DNA of 38,050 bases from DATBSK01 sp040902705. Its GTDB lineage: Bacteria; Actinomycetota; Acidimicrobiia; IMCC26256; PALSA-555. The position numbers were made by a program, and so were the translations under genes. Location of the stretch: assembly GCA_040902705.1 (NCBI GenBank), contig JBBDWT010000064.1, positions 1-38,050 on the forward strand, in the 5' to 3' direction. The notes under the pieces were generated by a model, which saw only the letters and a program-made list of their open reading frames with translations, had not been told where the DNA came from and made no database searches. Position 1 is the first letter of the stretch. The number at the start of each line of letters is the position of its first letter. This document shows positions 15,446-23,746 of the stretch, one piece after another.

Positions 15446-16519
15446 GTGCGACGGCGACGGATCGTGCAGTGGTCGACCGGAGGGGTCGGACAGGTCGCGA
15501 TCGCCGCGATCGCGGCCCGGCGCGATCTCGAGCTCGTCGGGGTCTGGGTCCACGATCCGGCGAAGGTCGGGCGCGATGCCGGCGAGCTCGTGGGCCGGAA
15601 CGCGCTCGGCGTCACCGCGACCGCCGACGGCGACGAGCTCCTCGCCCTCGAACCCGACTGTGTCTGCTACTCGGCGTCGGGCGAGTCGCGTCCGTCCGAG
15701 GCGATCGACGACTACTGCCGGATGCTCGCGGCGGGGATCGACGTCGTGACGACGTCGATCGCGGGGCTGCTCTACCCCGCCGCCTTCGATGCCACCGACG
15801 TGTCCCGCATCGAGGACGCGTGTCGGCGCGGCGACGCCTCCCTCTACGTGTCGGGGATCGAGCCCGGCTTCGCCGGCGACCACCTGGTGCTCACGCTCGC
15901 GACGCTGTCGCAGAAGATCCGTAGCGTGCGGACCCAGGAGCTGTTCTCGTACGCGGGCTACCCGGTGGCGTTCACGATGTTCGACGTGTTCGGGTTCGGG
16001 AAGCCGCTCGATCACCGATGCCTCATGGAGCTCCCCGGCGTGCAGGCAAGTGCGTGGGGGCCGCCGGTGAGGATGGTCGCCGACGCGCTCGGTGCCGAGC
16101 TCGACGAGATCCGTGAGACCTACGAGAAGCAGGCGACGGATCGCACACTCGACGTCGCCGCCGGGACGATCGACGCCGGCACCGTCGGGGCGGTCCGGTT
16201 CGAGACCATCGGCGTGGTCGACGGTCGCGACGCGATCGTGATCGAGCACGTGAACCGGATGGCACCCGACCTCGCGCCCGAGTGGCCGACCTCGATGCGT
16301 GACGGCACGTACCGCATCGCCTTCGACGGCGAACCGAGCTTCACCTGCGAGCTCCAGGTCGGTGGCGACCAGGGTCCGTCGGAAGCGGGGATGGTCGCGA
16401 CCACGATGCGGGTCGTGAACGCGATCCCGTACGTGTGCGCCGCTCGACCGGGGATCCTGAGCTCGACCGATCTCCCTCTCACCTTGCCCCACGACGCCCT
16501 CGACTGGAGCGCAGCATGA
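15446..16519 (+). CDS. DapB-like NAD(P)-dependent dehydrogenase, first of a tandem pair
   Basis: A 357-residue protein of the group named after the dihydrodipicolinate reductase N-terminal domain, which includes 2,4-diaminopentanoate dehydrogenase. The nucleotide-binding start is IVQWSTGGVGQVAI. DLELVGVWVHDPAKVGRDAG and GIDVVTTSIAGLLYP are typical of the fold. SGIEPGFAGDHLVLTLATL begins the catalytic domain, and VNAIPYVCAARPGI closes it. The GTG start at 15446 follows a GGGGGGGAG ribosome site. Its stop overlaps the next start as ATGA. The next gene is a clear paralogue. The substrate is unknown; an imine/amine or keto substrate is the family expectation. Confidence 0.82.
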   Translation: MRRRRIVQWSTGGVGQVAIAAIAARRDLELVGVWVHDPAKVGRDAGELVGRNALGVTATADGDELLALEPDCVCYSASGESRPSEAIDDYCRMLAAGIDVVTTSIAGLLYPAAFDATDVSRIEDACRRGDASLYVSGIEPGFAGDHLVLTLATLSQKIRSVRTQELFSYAGYPVAFTMFDVFGFGKPLDHRCLMELPGVQASAWGPPVRMVADALGAELDEIRETYEKQATDRTLDVAAGTIDAGTVGAVRFETIGVVDGRDAIVIEHVNRMAPDLAPEWPTSMRDGTYRIAFDGEPSFTCELQVGGDQGPSEAGMVATTMRVVNAIPYVCAARPGILSSTDLPLTLPHDALDWSAA

Positions 16520-17598
16520 CCATCGCGAACCCCGACCGGCCGCTCCGAGTGATCCAGTGGGGCACGGGCAACGCCGGGCGGCCGGCCCTGCGCGCCATCA
16601 TCCGACGACCCGACCTCGAGCTGGTCGGGGTGCATGCGCACTCGCCCGACAAGATCGGGCGCGATGCAGCCGACCTGTGCGGCCTCGACGAGCCCACAGG
16701 GATCATCGCCACCGACGACGTCGATGCGTTGCTCGCCGGCGACGCCGACTGCGTGTCGTACATGGTGCAGGGCGAGACGCGGATCCGAGAGACCATGGAA
16801 GAGCTCTGCCGCGCGCTGGCCGCCGGCAAGAACGTCGTGAACACGTCACTCGTCTTCCTCGTGTACCCGCCGTTCGTCGACCCCGGGATGCGGAAGGTCC
16901 TCGACGACGCGTGCAGCGCCGGCGGCTCGACGCTCCTGACCTCGGGGTTCGACCCCGGCTGGTCGGGAGACATCCTCCCGCTCGCGCTGGCATGCGTCTG
17001 CGAGCGCGTCGACTCGATCCGCGTCACCGAGATGATGGACTACTCGACGTACGAGGATCCCGAGTTCACCGGTGTGTTCTTCGGCTTCGGGCGACCAATG
17101 GACTACACCGCACCGCTGTTCGCGCCGGGCGCGGTGACCGGCGGGTGGGGTGGCATGGTGCACATGGTCGCCGACGCCCTGGGGTGGGAGATCGAGTCGC
17201 TGCGCGAGACCACCGACCGGCTGCCCGCGCCGGAGACGTTCGAGACGGCGATGGGTTCGATCGAGAGGGGAACCTGCGCCGCGGTGCGCTTCGAGCTCGA
17301 GGGGATCGTCGACGGACGGACTGCCGTGACCGCGGCCCACGTGAACCGGCTGCGGGAGGACATCGGTGCCGAATGGCCATCGCTCTCGGGGAACCGTTCC
17401 GGATACCGCATCGAGGTCCAAGGATCGCCGTCGTACACGTGCGAGATCGAGCCCCGCGGCGACGGGGGCGACCACAACGAGGCAGGCATCCTCGGCACCG
17501 CGATGCGCATGGTCAACGCGATCCCGGCGGTGTGCGCGGCGCCGCCCGGGCTCGTGACCCCGCTCGACCTCCCGATCTTCACCGCGCTCGGTCGCTAG
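16516..17598 (+). CDS. DapB-like NAD(P)-dependent dehydrogenase, second of a tandem pair
   Basis: A 360-residue paralogue of the preceding protein. The same landmarks appear in the same order: VIQWGTGNAGRPAL, DLELVGVHAHSPDKIGRDAA, GKNVVNTSLVFLVYPP, TSGFDPGWSGDILPLALA and VNAIPAVCAAPPGL. The nucleotide loop differs (GTGNAG against STGGVG), as does the segment after strand 3, so the two may differ in cofactor or substrate or may pair as a heteromer. It is joined to the first by an ATGA overlap and followed by the SDR 15 bases downstream. The function is unproven beyond redox chemistry with NAD(P). Confidence 0.82.
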   Translation: MTIANPDRPLRVIQWGTGNAGRPALRAIIRRPDLELVGVHAHSPDKIGRDAADLCGLDEPTGIIATDDVDALLAGDADCVSYMVQGETRIRETMEELCRALAAGKNVVNTSLVFLVYPPFVDPGMRKVLDDACSAGGSTLLTSGFDPGWSGDILPLALACVCERVDSIRVTEMMDYSTYEDPEFTGVFFGFGRPMDYTAPLFAPGAVTGGWGGMVHMVADALGWEIESLRETTDRLPAPETFETAMGSIERGTCAAVRFELEGIVDGRTAVTAAHVNRLREDIGAEWPSLSGNRSGYRIEVQGSPSYTCEIEPRGDGGDHNEAGILGTAMRMVNAIPAVCAAPPGLVTPLDLPIFTALGR

Positions 17599-17613
17599 GC
17601 ACAGGGAGCTCAC

Positions 17614-18504
17614 ATGGGACAGCTCGACGGCAAGGTCGCGATCGTCACCGGCACGAGCCGGGGTGTCGGCGTCGGCATCTCGCGCAAGCTGCTCGAGGCC
17701 GGCGCAACCGTCGCGGGCTGCTCGCGCCGCCCCCTCGACACGCTGCCGGCGGCCGAAGGCGTCGACGGTGCTGCCGACCGGTCGGTGCAATGGGTCTGCG
17801 ACCAGAGCGACTGGGCGAGCATCGACGAGTTCGTGGGGCGCGTGGTCGACCACTTCGGCCGTCTCGACATCCTCGTCAACAACGCGGGCGGCACGCTGCC
17901 TGTCCCCCATGCCGAGGACGTCCCCGAGCTGCTCGCAAAGATCTCGGGGACGCCGGTCGGCGACGGTGCATTCGAGCGGACGGCGCTGTTCCACGCGTAC
18001 GCGGTCCAGAACAACCTCATCGGCCCACTGTGGTTCGCGATCCGCGCCTACCGAACGATGGCCGAGCAGGACGGCACCGGCTCGATCATCAACATCTCGA
18101 GCGGTGCATCGCACCCGGCGGGGTCGCCGACCCTCGTCTCGTACGGTGCTGCGAAGTCGGGGCTCAACCACATCACCCGATCGCTCGCCGAGGAGTGGGG
18201 TCCGAAGGCGCGAGTGAACTGTCTCGTGCTAGGGCCGACGATGACCGACAACTTCCAGTCGTTCGTGCTGCCCGACGACGACCCCGACGGGATGGAGTAC
18301 TTCAAGCACGTACCGCTTGGCCGCGCGGGCACACCCGACGAGGTGGGCGCGACGTGCGTGTTCCTCTGCTCGGGTGACGCCGACTACATCAACGGGACGA
18401 GCATCGAGCTCGACGGCGGGATGCTGCCTGGCACTCTCTACGAAGCCGGCCGGAAGACGATCGAGGATCTGCTCGCAGTGCAACCGGGGACCTCGGGAGC
18501 TTGA
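17614..18504 (+). CDS. Short-chain dehydrogenase/reductase
   Basis: A 296-residue SDR that interconverts an alcohol and a carbonyl with NAD(P). Cofactor motif TGTSRGVGVG near residue 13, NNAG in ILVNNAGG, the catalytic Ser in NISSGAS and Tyr/Lys in SYGAAKSGLN are all present. The C-terminus has PLGRAGTPDEVGATCVFLCS and the usual GTSIELDGG. It is longer than the classical 250 residues because of an insert after NNAGG (about residues 96-130), which could cover the active site. AGGGAG precedes the ATG. Its stop overlaps the esterase start. Confidence 0.9.
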   Translation: MGQLDGKVAIVTGTSRGVGVGISRKLLEAGATVAGCSRRPLDTLPAAEGVDGAADRSVQWVCDQSDWASIDEFVGRVVDHFGRLDILVNNAGGTLPVPHAEDVPELLAKISGTPVGDGAFERTALFHAYAVQNNLIGPLWFAIRAYRTMAEQDGTGSIINISSGASHPAGSPTLVSYGAAKSGLNHITRSLAEEWGPKARVNCLVLGPTMTDNFQSFVLPDDDPDGMEYFKHVPLGRAGTPDEVGATCVFLCSGDADYINGTSIELDGGMLPGTLYEAGRKTIEDLLAVQPGTSGA

Positions 18505-19658
18505 CCATCGACGGCTGGACCGCGCCGGGGTTCGAGCGCGTGCGCGCGAAGTTCGCGCAGAACTTCGAGGAGGATCTCGAGGTCGGTGCTGCCTTCGCGG
18601 CGTACCACCGGGGTGAGCTCGTCGTGGACCTGTGGGGCGGCATCGCCGACCGCACCACCGAGCGCCCGTGGGAGCGGGACACGATCGCGCTGGTCTTCTC
18701 GACGACGAAGGGCGCGGCGGCCGTCGCGGCGAACCACCTCGCCGAGACCGGCGCGCTCGACGTCGACGCCCCGGTGGCGGAGCACTGGCCGGAGTTCGCC
18801 GCCGAGGGCAAGGGCACGATCCCGGTGAGCTCGTTGCTCTCGCACCAGGCGGGCCTCGCGTGGGTCGACGAGCCGGTCACGCTGGAGCAGGCGCTCGAAT
18901 GGGAGCCGATGGTCGACGCGCTCGCACGGCAAGCCCCGAGCTGGGAGCCCGGCACCGCGCACGGCTATCACGCCGTGACGTACGGCTATCTCGTCGGAGA
19001 GGTCGTGCGCCGTGTCGCCGGACGGTCGATCGGCACCTACTTCGACCGGGAGATCGCGCGACCGCTCGACCTCGACTTCTGGATCGGCCTGCCCGCAGTG
19101 CAGGAGCCGCGCGTCGCGCCACTGACCGGTCGCATGGTCTCGGAGGGAAGCGGAGCGACGTCCGGCGGCGCGCTCGCCGGGGTCGCGGGACCCGACTCGA
19201 TGCTGGCCCGGGCGCTGACGGCGGGGGGCGCGTTCGCCGGCCGCGGGATCTTCAACACGCCCGAAGTGCGCGCGGCCGAGATCCCGGCCGCGGGTGGCGT
19301 CGGCGACGCGCGGTCGTTGGCGCGGATGTACGCGGCGTGCGTCGGCGAGGTCGACGGCGTTCGACTGCTCGGACCGGAGCAGATGACCGACGCCCGACGC
19401 CAGCGGACGTTCGGGCCCGACGTCGTGCTCCTCGACCTCGACCTCCAGTGGGGGCTCGGGTTCATCGTCCCGTCGACGCTCGTGCAGCTCGGTGGGCCGA
19501 GGTCGTTCGGCCACTTCGGCATGGGCGGGTCGCTCGGATGGGTCGATCCCGACGCCGAGCTCGCCTTCGGCTACGTGATGAACCGGATGGCGCTCGGCAT
19601 GGTGGGCGACAAGCGCAGCTACCGCCTCGTGAAGAGCTGCTACGACTCGGTCGCCTGA
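18501..19658 (+). CDS. Serine hydrolase of the beta-lactamase fold (family VIII esterase-like)
   Basis: A 385-residue hydrolase, probably an esterase and not a beta-lactamase. The nucleophile motif is STTK at residues 67-70 (VFSTTKGAAAV). The second motif region HGYHAVTYGYLVGEVVRR is characteristic of EstB-like family VIII esterases and supplies the catalytic Tyr. GHFGMGGSLGWVDPDAELAFGYVMN forms the third. There is no signal peptide, so the substrate is cytosolic. The start is an unusual TTG at 18501 that overlaps the SDR stop (TTGA), with GGGAG just upstream. It closes the four-gene operon; its last 19 bases overlap the 3' end of the opposing lyase gene. Confidence 0.87.
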   Translation: MTIDGWTAPGFERVRAKFAQNFEEDLEVGAAFAAYHRGELVVDLWGGIADRTTERPWERDTIALVFSTTKGAAAVAANHLAETGALDVDAPVAEHWPEFAAEGKGTIPVSSLLSHQAGLAWVDEPVTLEQALEWEPMVDALARQAPSWEPGTAHGYHAVTYGYLVGEVVRRVAGRSIGTYFDREIARPLDLDFWIGLPAVQEPRVAPLTGRMVSEGSGATSGGALAGVAGPDSMLARALTAGGAFAGRGIFNTPEVRAAEIPAAGGVGDARSLARMYAACVGEVDGVRLLGPEQMTDARRQRTFGPDVVLLDLDLQWGLGFIVPSTLVQLGGPRSFGHFGMGGSLGWVDPDAELAFGYVMNRMALGMVGDKRSYRLVKSCYDSVA

Positions 19659-20449
19659 CCGCTCGCCTGGGCGCTCGATCGCTCCTCGATCTCCCGCCAC
19701 AACGGCATCCCCATCGACTGCTGCATCTCCTCGGCGAGGTGACCGAGGAGCCCGGCGGTGCGCGCCAGCAGCGTGAAGCCGCGGATGATCGTCCAGTCGA
19801 AGCCCAGGTCGGCGAGCGCGGCGCCCGCGACACCGGCGCCGTTGATCGGAAGGCGTCGGCCCGTCTCCGCTTCGCTGATCTCGGCGACGATGCGCAGCAG
19901 CCGCAGGTGCGCACCCAGCAGGTCGAGCTCGGTCGCGAGCTCGTACATGCGCGGCACGCGCGGGTCGGTGTCCTTGTGCACCGGGTGGCCGAGCCCGGGT
20001 GTGCGGAGCCCACCGGCGCGCCGCGCCGCGAGGCGGTCAATGACGGCGGTACGCACCGCCGCCACGTCGTCCGGCGCGTCGACGCCGGCGAGCGTCTCCT
20101 GGAGGAAGCGTGCAGTGTCCTCGGCGACTCCGAGGAACACCGAGCCGCCGCCGAGGATCCCCGCGGCGACCGCGCCTTGCAGTGCCTCCGGTGCGCCGAC
20201 GTAGGTGAGGCGTGCGGCGAGCACGCTCGGGGTGACGCCGTGGTCGGCGAGCGAGACGAGCACCGCATCGAAGAGGATCGACTCTCGCTCGTCGGGGAAG
20301 CGCCCGGCGACGAGGCGAAACGCGAGCTCCGACAACGACACCTTGCCCATCAGATCCCTGGCGAGGTCCCGGCCGGCGACCGTGATCGTCGTGGGAGTGG
20401 ACGACGCGATCTCGGTGCGCAGCCACGCGTCGTCTCGTGCACCACTCAT
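19640..20449 (-). CDS. Citrate-synthase-fold lyase, citryl-CoA lyase-like
   Basis: A 269-residue member of the citrate synthase superfamily that lacks the long N-terminal part of citrate synthases (about 430 residues), as citryl-CoA lyases do. The catalytic landmarks are LADHGVTPSV, PGLGHPVHKDTDPRVPRM (equivalent to GFGHRVYK-DPR), INGAGVAGAALADLGFD and RGFTLLARTAGLLGHLAEEM. It should form or break a C-C bond next to an acyl-CoA; citryl-CoA itself may not be the substrate. Its ATG overlaps the acyl-CoA ligase stop (ATGA), so the two work together. The 3' end overlaps the opposing esterase gene by 19 bases. Confidence 0.8.
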   Translation of the reverse strand: MSGARDDAWLRTEIASSTPTTITVAGRDLARDLMGKVSLSELAFRLVAGRFPDERESILFDAVLVSLADHGVTPSVLAARLTYVGAPEALQGAVAAGILGGGSVFLGVAEDTARFLQETLAGVDAPDDVAAVRTAVIDRLAARRAGGLRTPGLGHPVHKDTDPRVPRMYELATELDLLGAHLRLLRIVAEISEAETGRRLPINGAGVAGAALADLGFDWTIIRGFTLLARTAGLLGHLAEEMQQSMGMPLWREIEERSSAQASGQATES

Positions 20450-22014
20450 CGGGCCTCCTGGGACTGCTCGAGATCGATCTCGTGGACGGTGCGGTCGATC
20501 GGCAGCCGATGCTTCGCGACACGACCGGTCGGCGTCCGGGGCAGATCGCCGTCGACGACCTCGATGAAGCGCGGCACCTTGTAGCCGGCGATCCGCTCGA
20601 GCAGGAACGCGCGCAGCTCGCCGGGCTCGAGCGCGGCACCATCGCCGACCACCAGGAAGGCCTTGACGTCGTCCTCCCCCAGGTCGGCCGGGACCGCGAT
20701 CACCGCGGCGTCGACGATCCCGGGATGCGCGACGAGCGCGTCCTCGACCTCTCCCGGTGCGAGGTTCTCACCCCTGCGCCGGATGACCTCCTTCTTGCGC
20801 GCGACGAACGTGAACGTGCCGTCGCCCCCTCGCTCCACGAGGTCCCCGGTGCGCAGCCAGCCGTCGACGAGCACCTCGGCGGTCTCGTCGGGCATCTCGT
20901 AGTAGCCGCGCATGATCGCGGGGTTGCGGAGCTCGAGCTCGCCGACGTCACCGATCGCGACCTCCGCACCGTCAGCCATCACTCGGGCGTCGTTGATGTG
21001 GCCGAGAGTGGGGTGCTGGCGCGCGACGCCGAGCGTGCCGTACGGCCGCTCACCGCGCGGCCACACCGTTCCGTACGTGCTCTCCGAGAGCGCGTACCCA
21101 CACACGATCTCCAGGCCGAAGCGCGCCTCGATCTCGAGCTGGCGCTCGCGCGTCGGCGACGGGCCCGTGTAGCAGAGGCGCAAAGGCGTGGCGGCGTCGT
21201 CCGCGCGCTCGGGTTGCCGCATGAGCATCTCGAGCATGGCCCCGATCATGTTGCACTCGGTCGCGCCGTGCCGGCGAGCAGCCTCGAGGAAGCCGCTCGG
21301 CGAGTAGCGCGGCAGCACGACGACGCTTGCGCCCACCGCCATCGACCCCAGCAACGAGTATGCCGGCGCGTTGATGTGGAAGATCGGCAGCGCGGTGAGC
21401 AGGCGGTCGTCGGCCGTGAGCCCGAGCCAGAACGGGAAGCCCTCGGCCGCGAGCACGTACCCCTGGTGCGTCTGCGTGACGAGCTTCGACCGGCCGGTCG
21501 TGCCCGAGGTCGGGATCAGCACCGCCGGGTCGTAGGGATCGAGCGCGGGAGGCTCGTACGTCCGGCCGCTCACGGCGTCGAGCAGGGCGTCGAGGGGGGC
21601 GAGCATCGGAGCTGCCTGCGCGCGCCCCAGCGCCTCGTCCAGGACGCCGTCGATGCCGGGATCGCACACGACGACGGCGGGCGCGACCTGGTCGAGGAAC
21701 CCGACGAGCTCGGCCACGGTGCTCCGGGGATTGACCGGCAGCGCGATGGCTCCCGTCCGCAGGATCCCGAGCCAGGCGAGGACGTGCTTCGGTGTGTTGT
21801 GCGCGACGAGGAGCACGACGTCGCCCTTCGTCACCCCGCGACCCGCCAGCCCTTCCGCGACCACGTCGGCCGCGTCCCGGGCCTCGGCGAACGAGTACGA
21901 GGAGTCGTCGGACAGGAGCCAGGGGCGCGCGCCGTGGTCTCGGGCCGCGTCGTCGACGAGCTGGGGGATCGTCCGCCTCACCGCCCGGAGGCTACCGATC
22001 ACCGGCGCCCCCAT
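20446..22014 (-). CDS. AMP-forming acyl-CoA synthetase
   Basis: A 522-residue ANL-superfamily ligase that activates a carboxylic acid with ATP and CoA. The P-loop is PTSGTTGRSKLVTQTH, A5 is YALSESTYGTV, A7 GWLRTGDLVERG, A8 RRRGENLAPGEVE, and the catalytic Lys is in PTGRVAKHRL. The length is standard. The start may be ATG 22014 or GTG 21981 (VRRTIPQLVDD), neither with a good ribosome site. It sits between an SDR (34 bases upstream) and the citryl-CoA lyase-like gene (4-base overlap). Its substrate class cannot be read from the sequence. Confidence 0.9.
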   Translation of the reverse strand: MGAPVIGSLRAVRRTIPQLVDDAARDHGARPWLLSDDSSYSFAEARDAADVVAEGLAGRGVTKGDVVLLVAHNTPKHVLAWLGILRTGAIALPVNPRSTVAELVGFLDQVAPAVVVCDPGIDGVLDEALGRAQAAPMLAPLDALLDAVSGRTYEPPALDPYDPAVLIPTSGTTGRSKLVTQTHQGYVLAAEGFPFWLGLTADDRLLTALPIFHINAPAYSLLGSMAVGASVVVLPRYSPSGFLEAARRHGATECNMIGAMLEMLMRQPERADDAATPLRLCYTGPSPTRERQLEIEARFGLEIVCGYALSESTYGTVWPRGERPYGTLGVARQHPTLGHINDARVMADGAEVAIGDVGELELRNPAIMRGYYEMPDETAEVLVDGWLRTGDLVERGGDGTFTFVARKKEVIRRRGENLAPGEVEDALVAHPGIVDAAVIAVPADLGEDDVKAFLVVGDGAALEPGELRAFLLERIAGYKVPRFIEVVDGDLPRTPTGRVAKHRLPIDRTVHEIDLEQSQEAR

Positions 22015-22048
22015 TCTCGCGTCGCGGGGCAGAGCTCGGCGGCTCGGG

Positions 22049-22846
22049 TCAGGTCGGGTCGAGACGGGGGCGGTTGCGGGAGAGGTGCGCGCCGAAGTCG
22101 GCGAGGACGAGCTGACCCGTCACACCGACCCCGAGGTCGGACGCGAGCGCGACGACGATGCGCGCAAGGTCGTCCGGCTCGTTGAGACGGCCGAGCGGGA
22201 TGGAGTCGACGAGCCGCTCGACGTACTCGTCGGAGAGCGCGGCGCGCACGACGGGGGTCAGGGTGGTACCGGGAGCGACGGCCAGCACGCGGATGTCGTG
22301 GGGCGCGAGCTCCACCGCGAGCGTCTGGGTCAGGTGGTTGATCGCCGCCTTCGCCGCACCGTAGGGCGCGAGGTCGAGCGCGGGCCGGGTGCTCTCCCCC
22401 GAGCTCACGTTGACGATGACCCCACCGTCGCCCTGCTCGACCATCCGGCGCGCTTCGGCCCGGCAGCATGCCGCGGTGAGGAGCAGGTTCTGCTCGACGA
22501 TGTCGCGGAACACCGCGTCGTCGCCGTCGAGGAACGACCCGCGGTCGTTACCACCCAGGCTCCCGACGTTGTTCACCGCGACATCGAGCGCACCGAGCAG
22601 ACCCACGGTCGCTTCGACCAGCTCGTCGGCCGCGCCCTTCGCGCGCAGGTCGAGCAGCACGGCCTCGGCGCGACGCCCCGTCGCACGGATCTCGGCAGCC
22701 GCGTCGTCGAGGCCACTCGCGTCCTTGTCGGCGATCACGACGTCGCATCCCGCGCGCGCCAGCCACACCGCGATCGCACGGCCGATGCCCGTTGCGGCGC
22801 CCGTCACGAGCGCGCGCGAGTCCTCGAGGCCAAGCACGATCCCCAC
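22049..22846 (-). CDS. Short-chain dehydrogenase/reductase
   Basis: A 265-residue classical SDR. The cofactor motif is TGAATGIGRA, DVVIADKD ends strand 2 with Asp (favouring NAD), NNVGS stands where NNAG is usual, the catalytic Ser is in NVSSGEST, and Tyr/Lys are in PYGAAKAAINHLTQTL. The C-terminus has PLGRLNEPDDLARIVVALAS. The start is uncertain: GTG 22846 gives a short leader; GTG 22867 and GTG 22837 are possible. It leads the ligase/lyase genes and is divergent from another SDR over about 56 bases. Confidence 0.88.
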   Translation of the reverse strand: MGIVLGLEDSRALVTGAATGIGRAIAVWLARAGCDVVIADKDASGLDDAAAEIRATGRRAEAVLLDLRAKGAADELVEATVGLLGALDVAVNNVGSLGGNDRGSFLDGDDAVFRDIVEQNLLLTAACCRAEARRMVEQGDGGVIVNVSSGESTRPALDLAPYGAAKAAINHLTQTLAVELAPHDIRVLAVAPGTTLTPVVRAALSDEYVERLVDSIPLGRLNEPDDLARIVVALASDLGVGVTGQLVLADFGAHLSRNRPRLDPT

Positions 22847-22890
22847 CGGTGCGAGTGTACGGACCACGACGGTGCGTGCGCCGCGGCCGG

Positions 22891-22896
22891 TATGGT
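22891..22896 (+). promoter_or_regulatory. -10 element of a probable leaderless gene
   Basis: TATGGT fits TANNNT and ends six bases before the ATG at 22903, so the transcript would begin at or beside the start codon. No Shine-Dalgarno is seen in that gap, consistent with leaderless translation. Confidence 0.45.
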
Positions 22897-22902
22897 CCGA
22901 GG

Positions 22903-23730
<828 letters not shown>

Positions 23731-23746
23731 CCCCGGCGCCGGCCGG

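Noticed and set aside
18501..19658. Antibiotic-resistance beta-lactamase
   Set aside because: It has the SxxK motif, but also the HGYHAVTYGYL signature of family VIII esterases, no signal peptide and a catabolic operon context.
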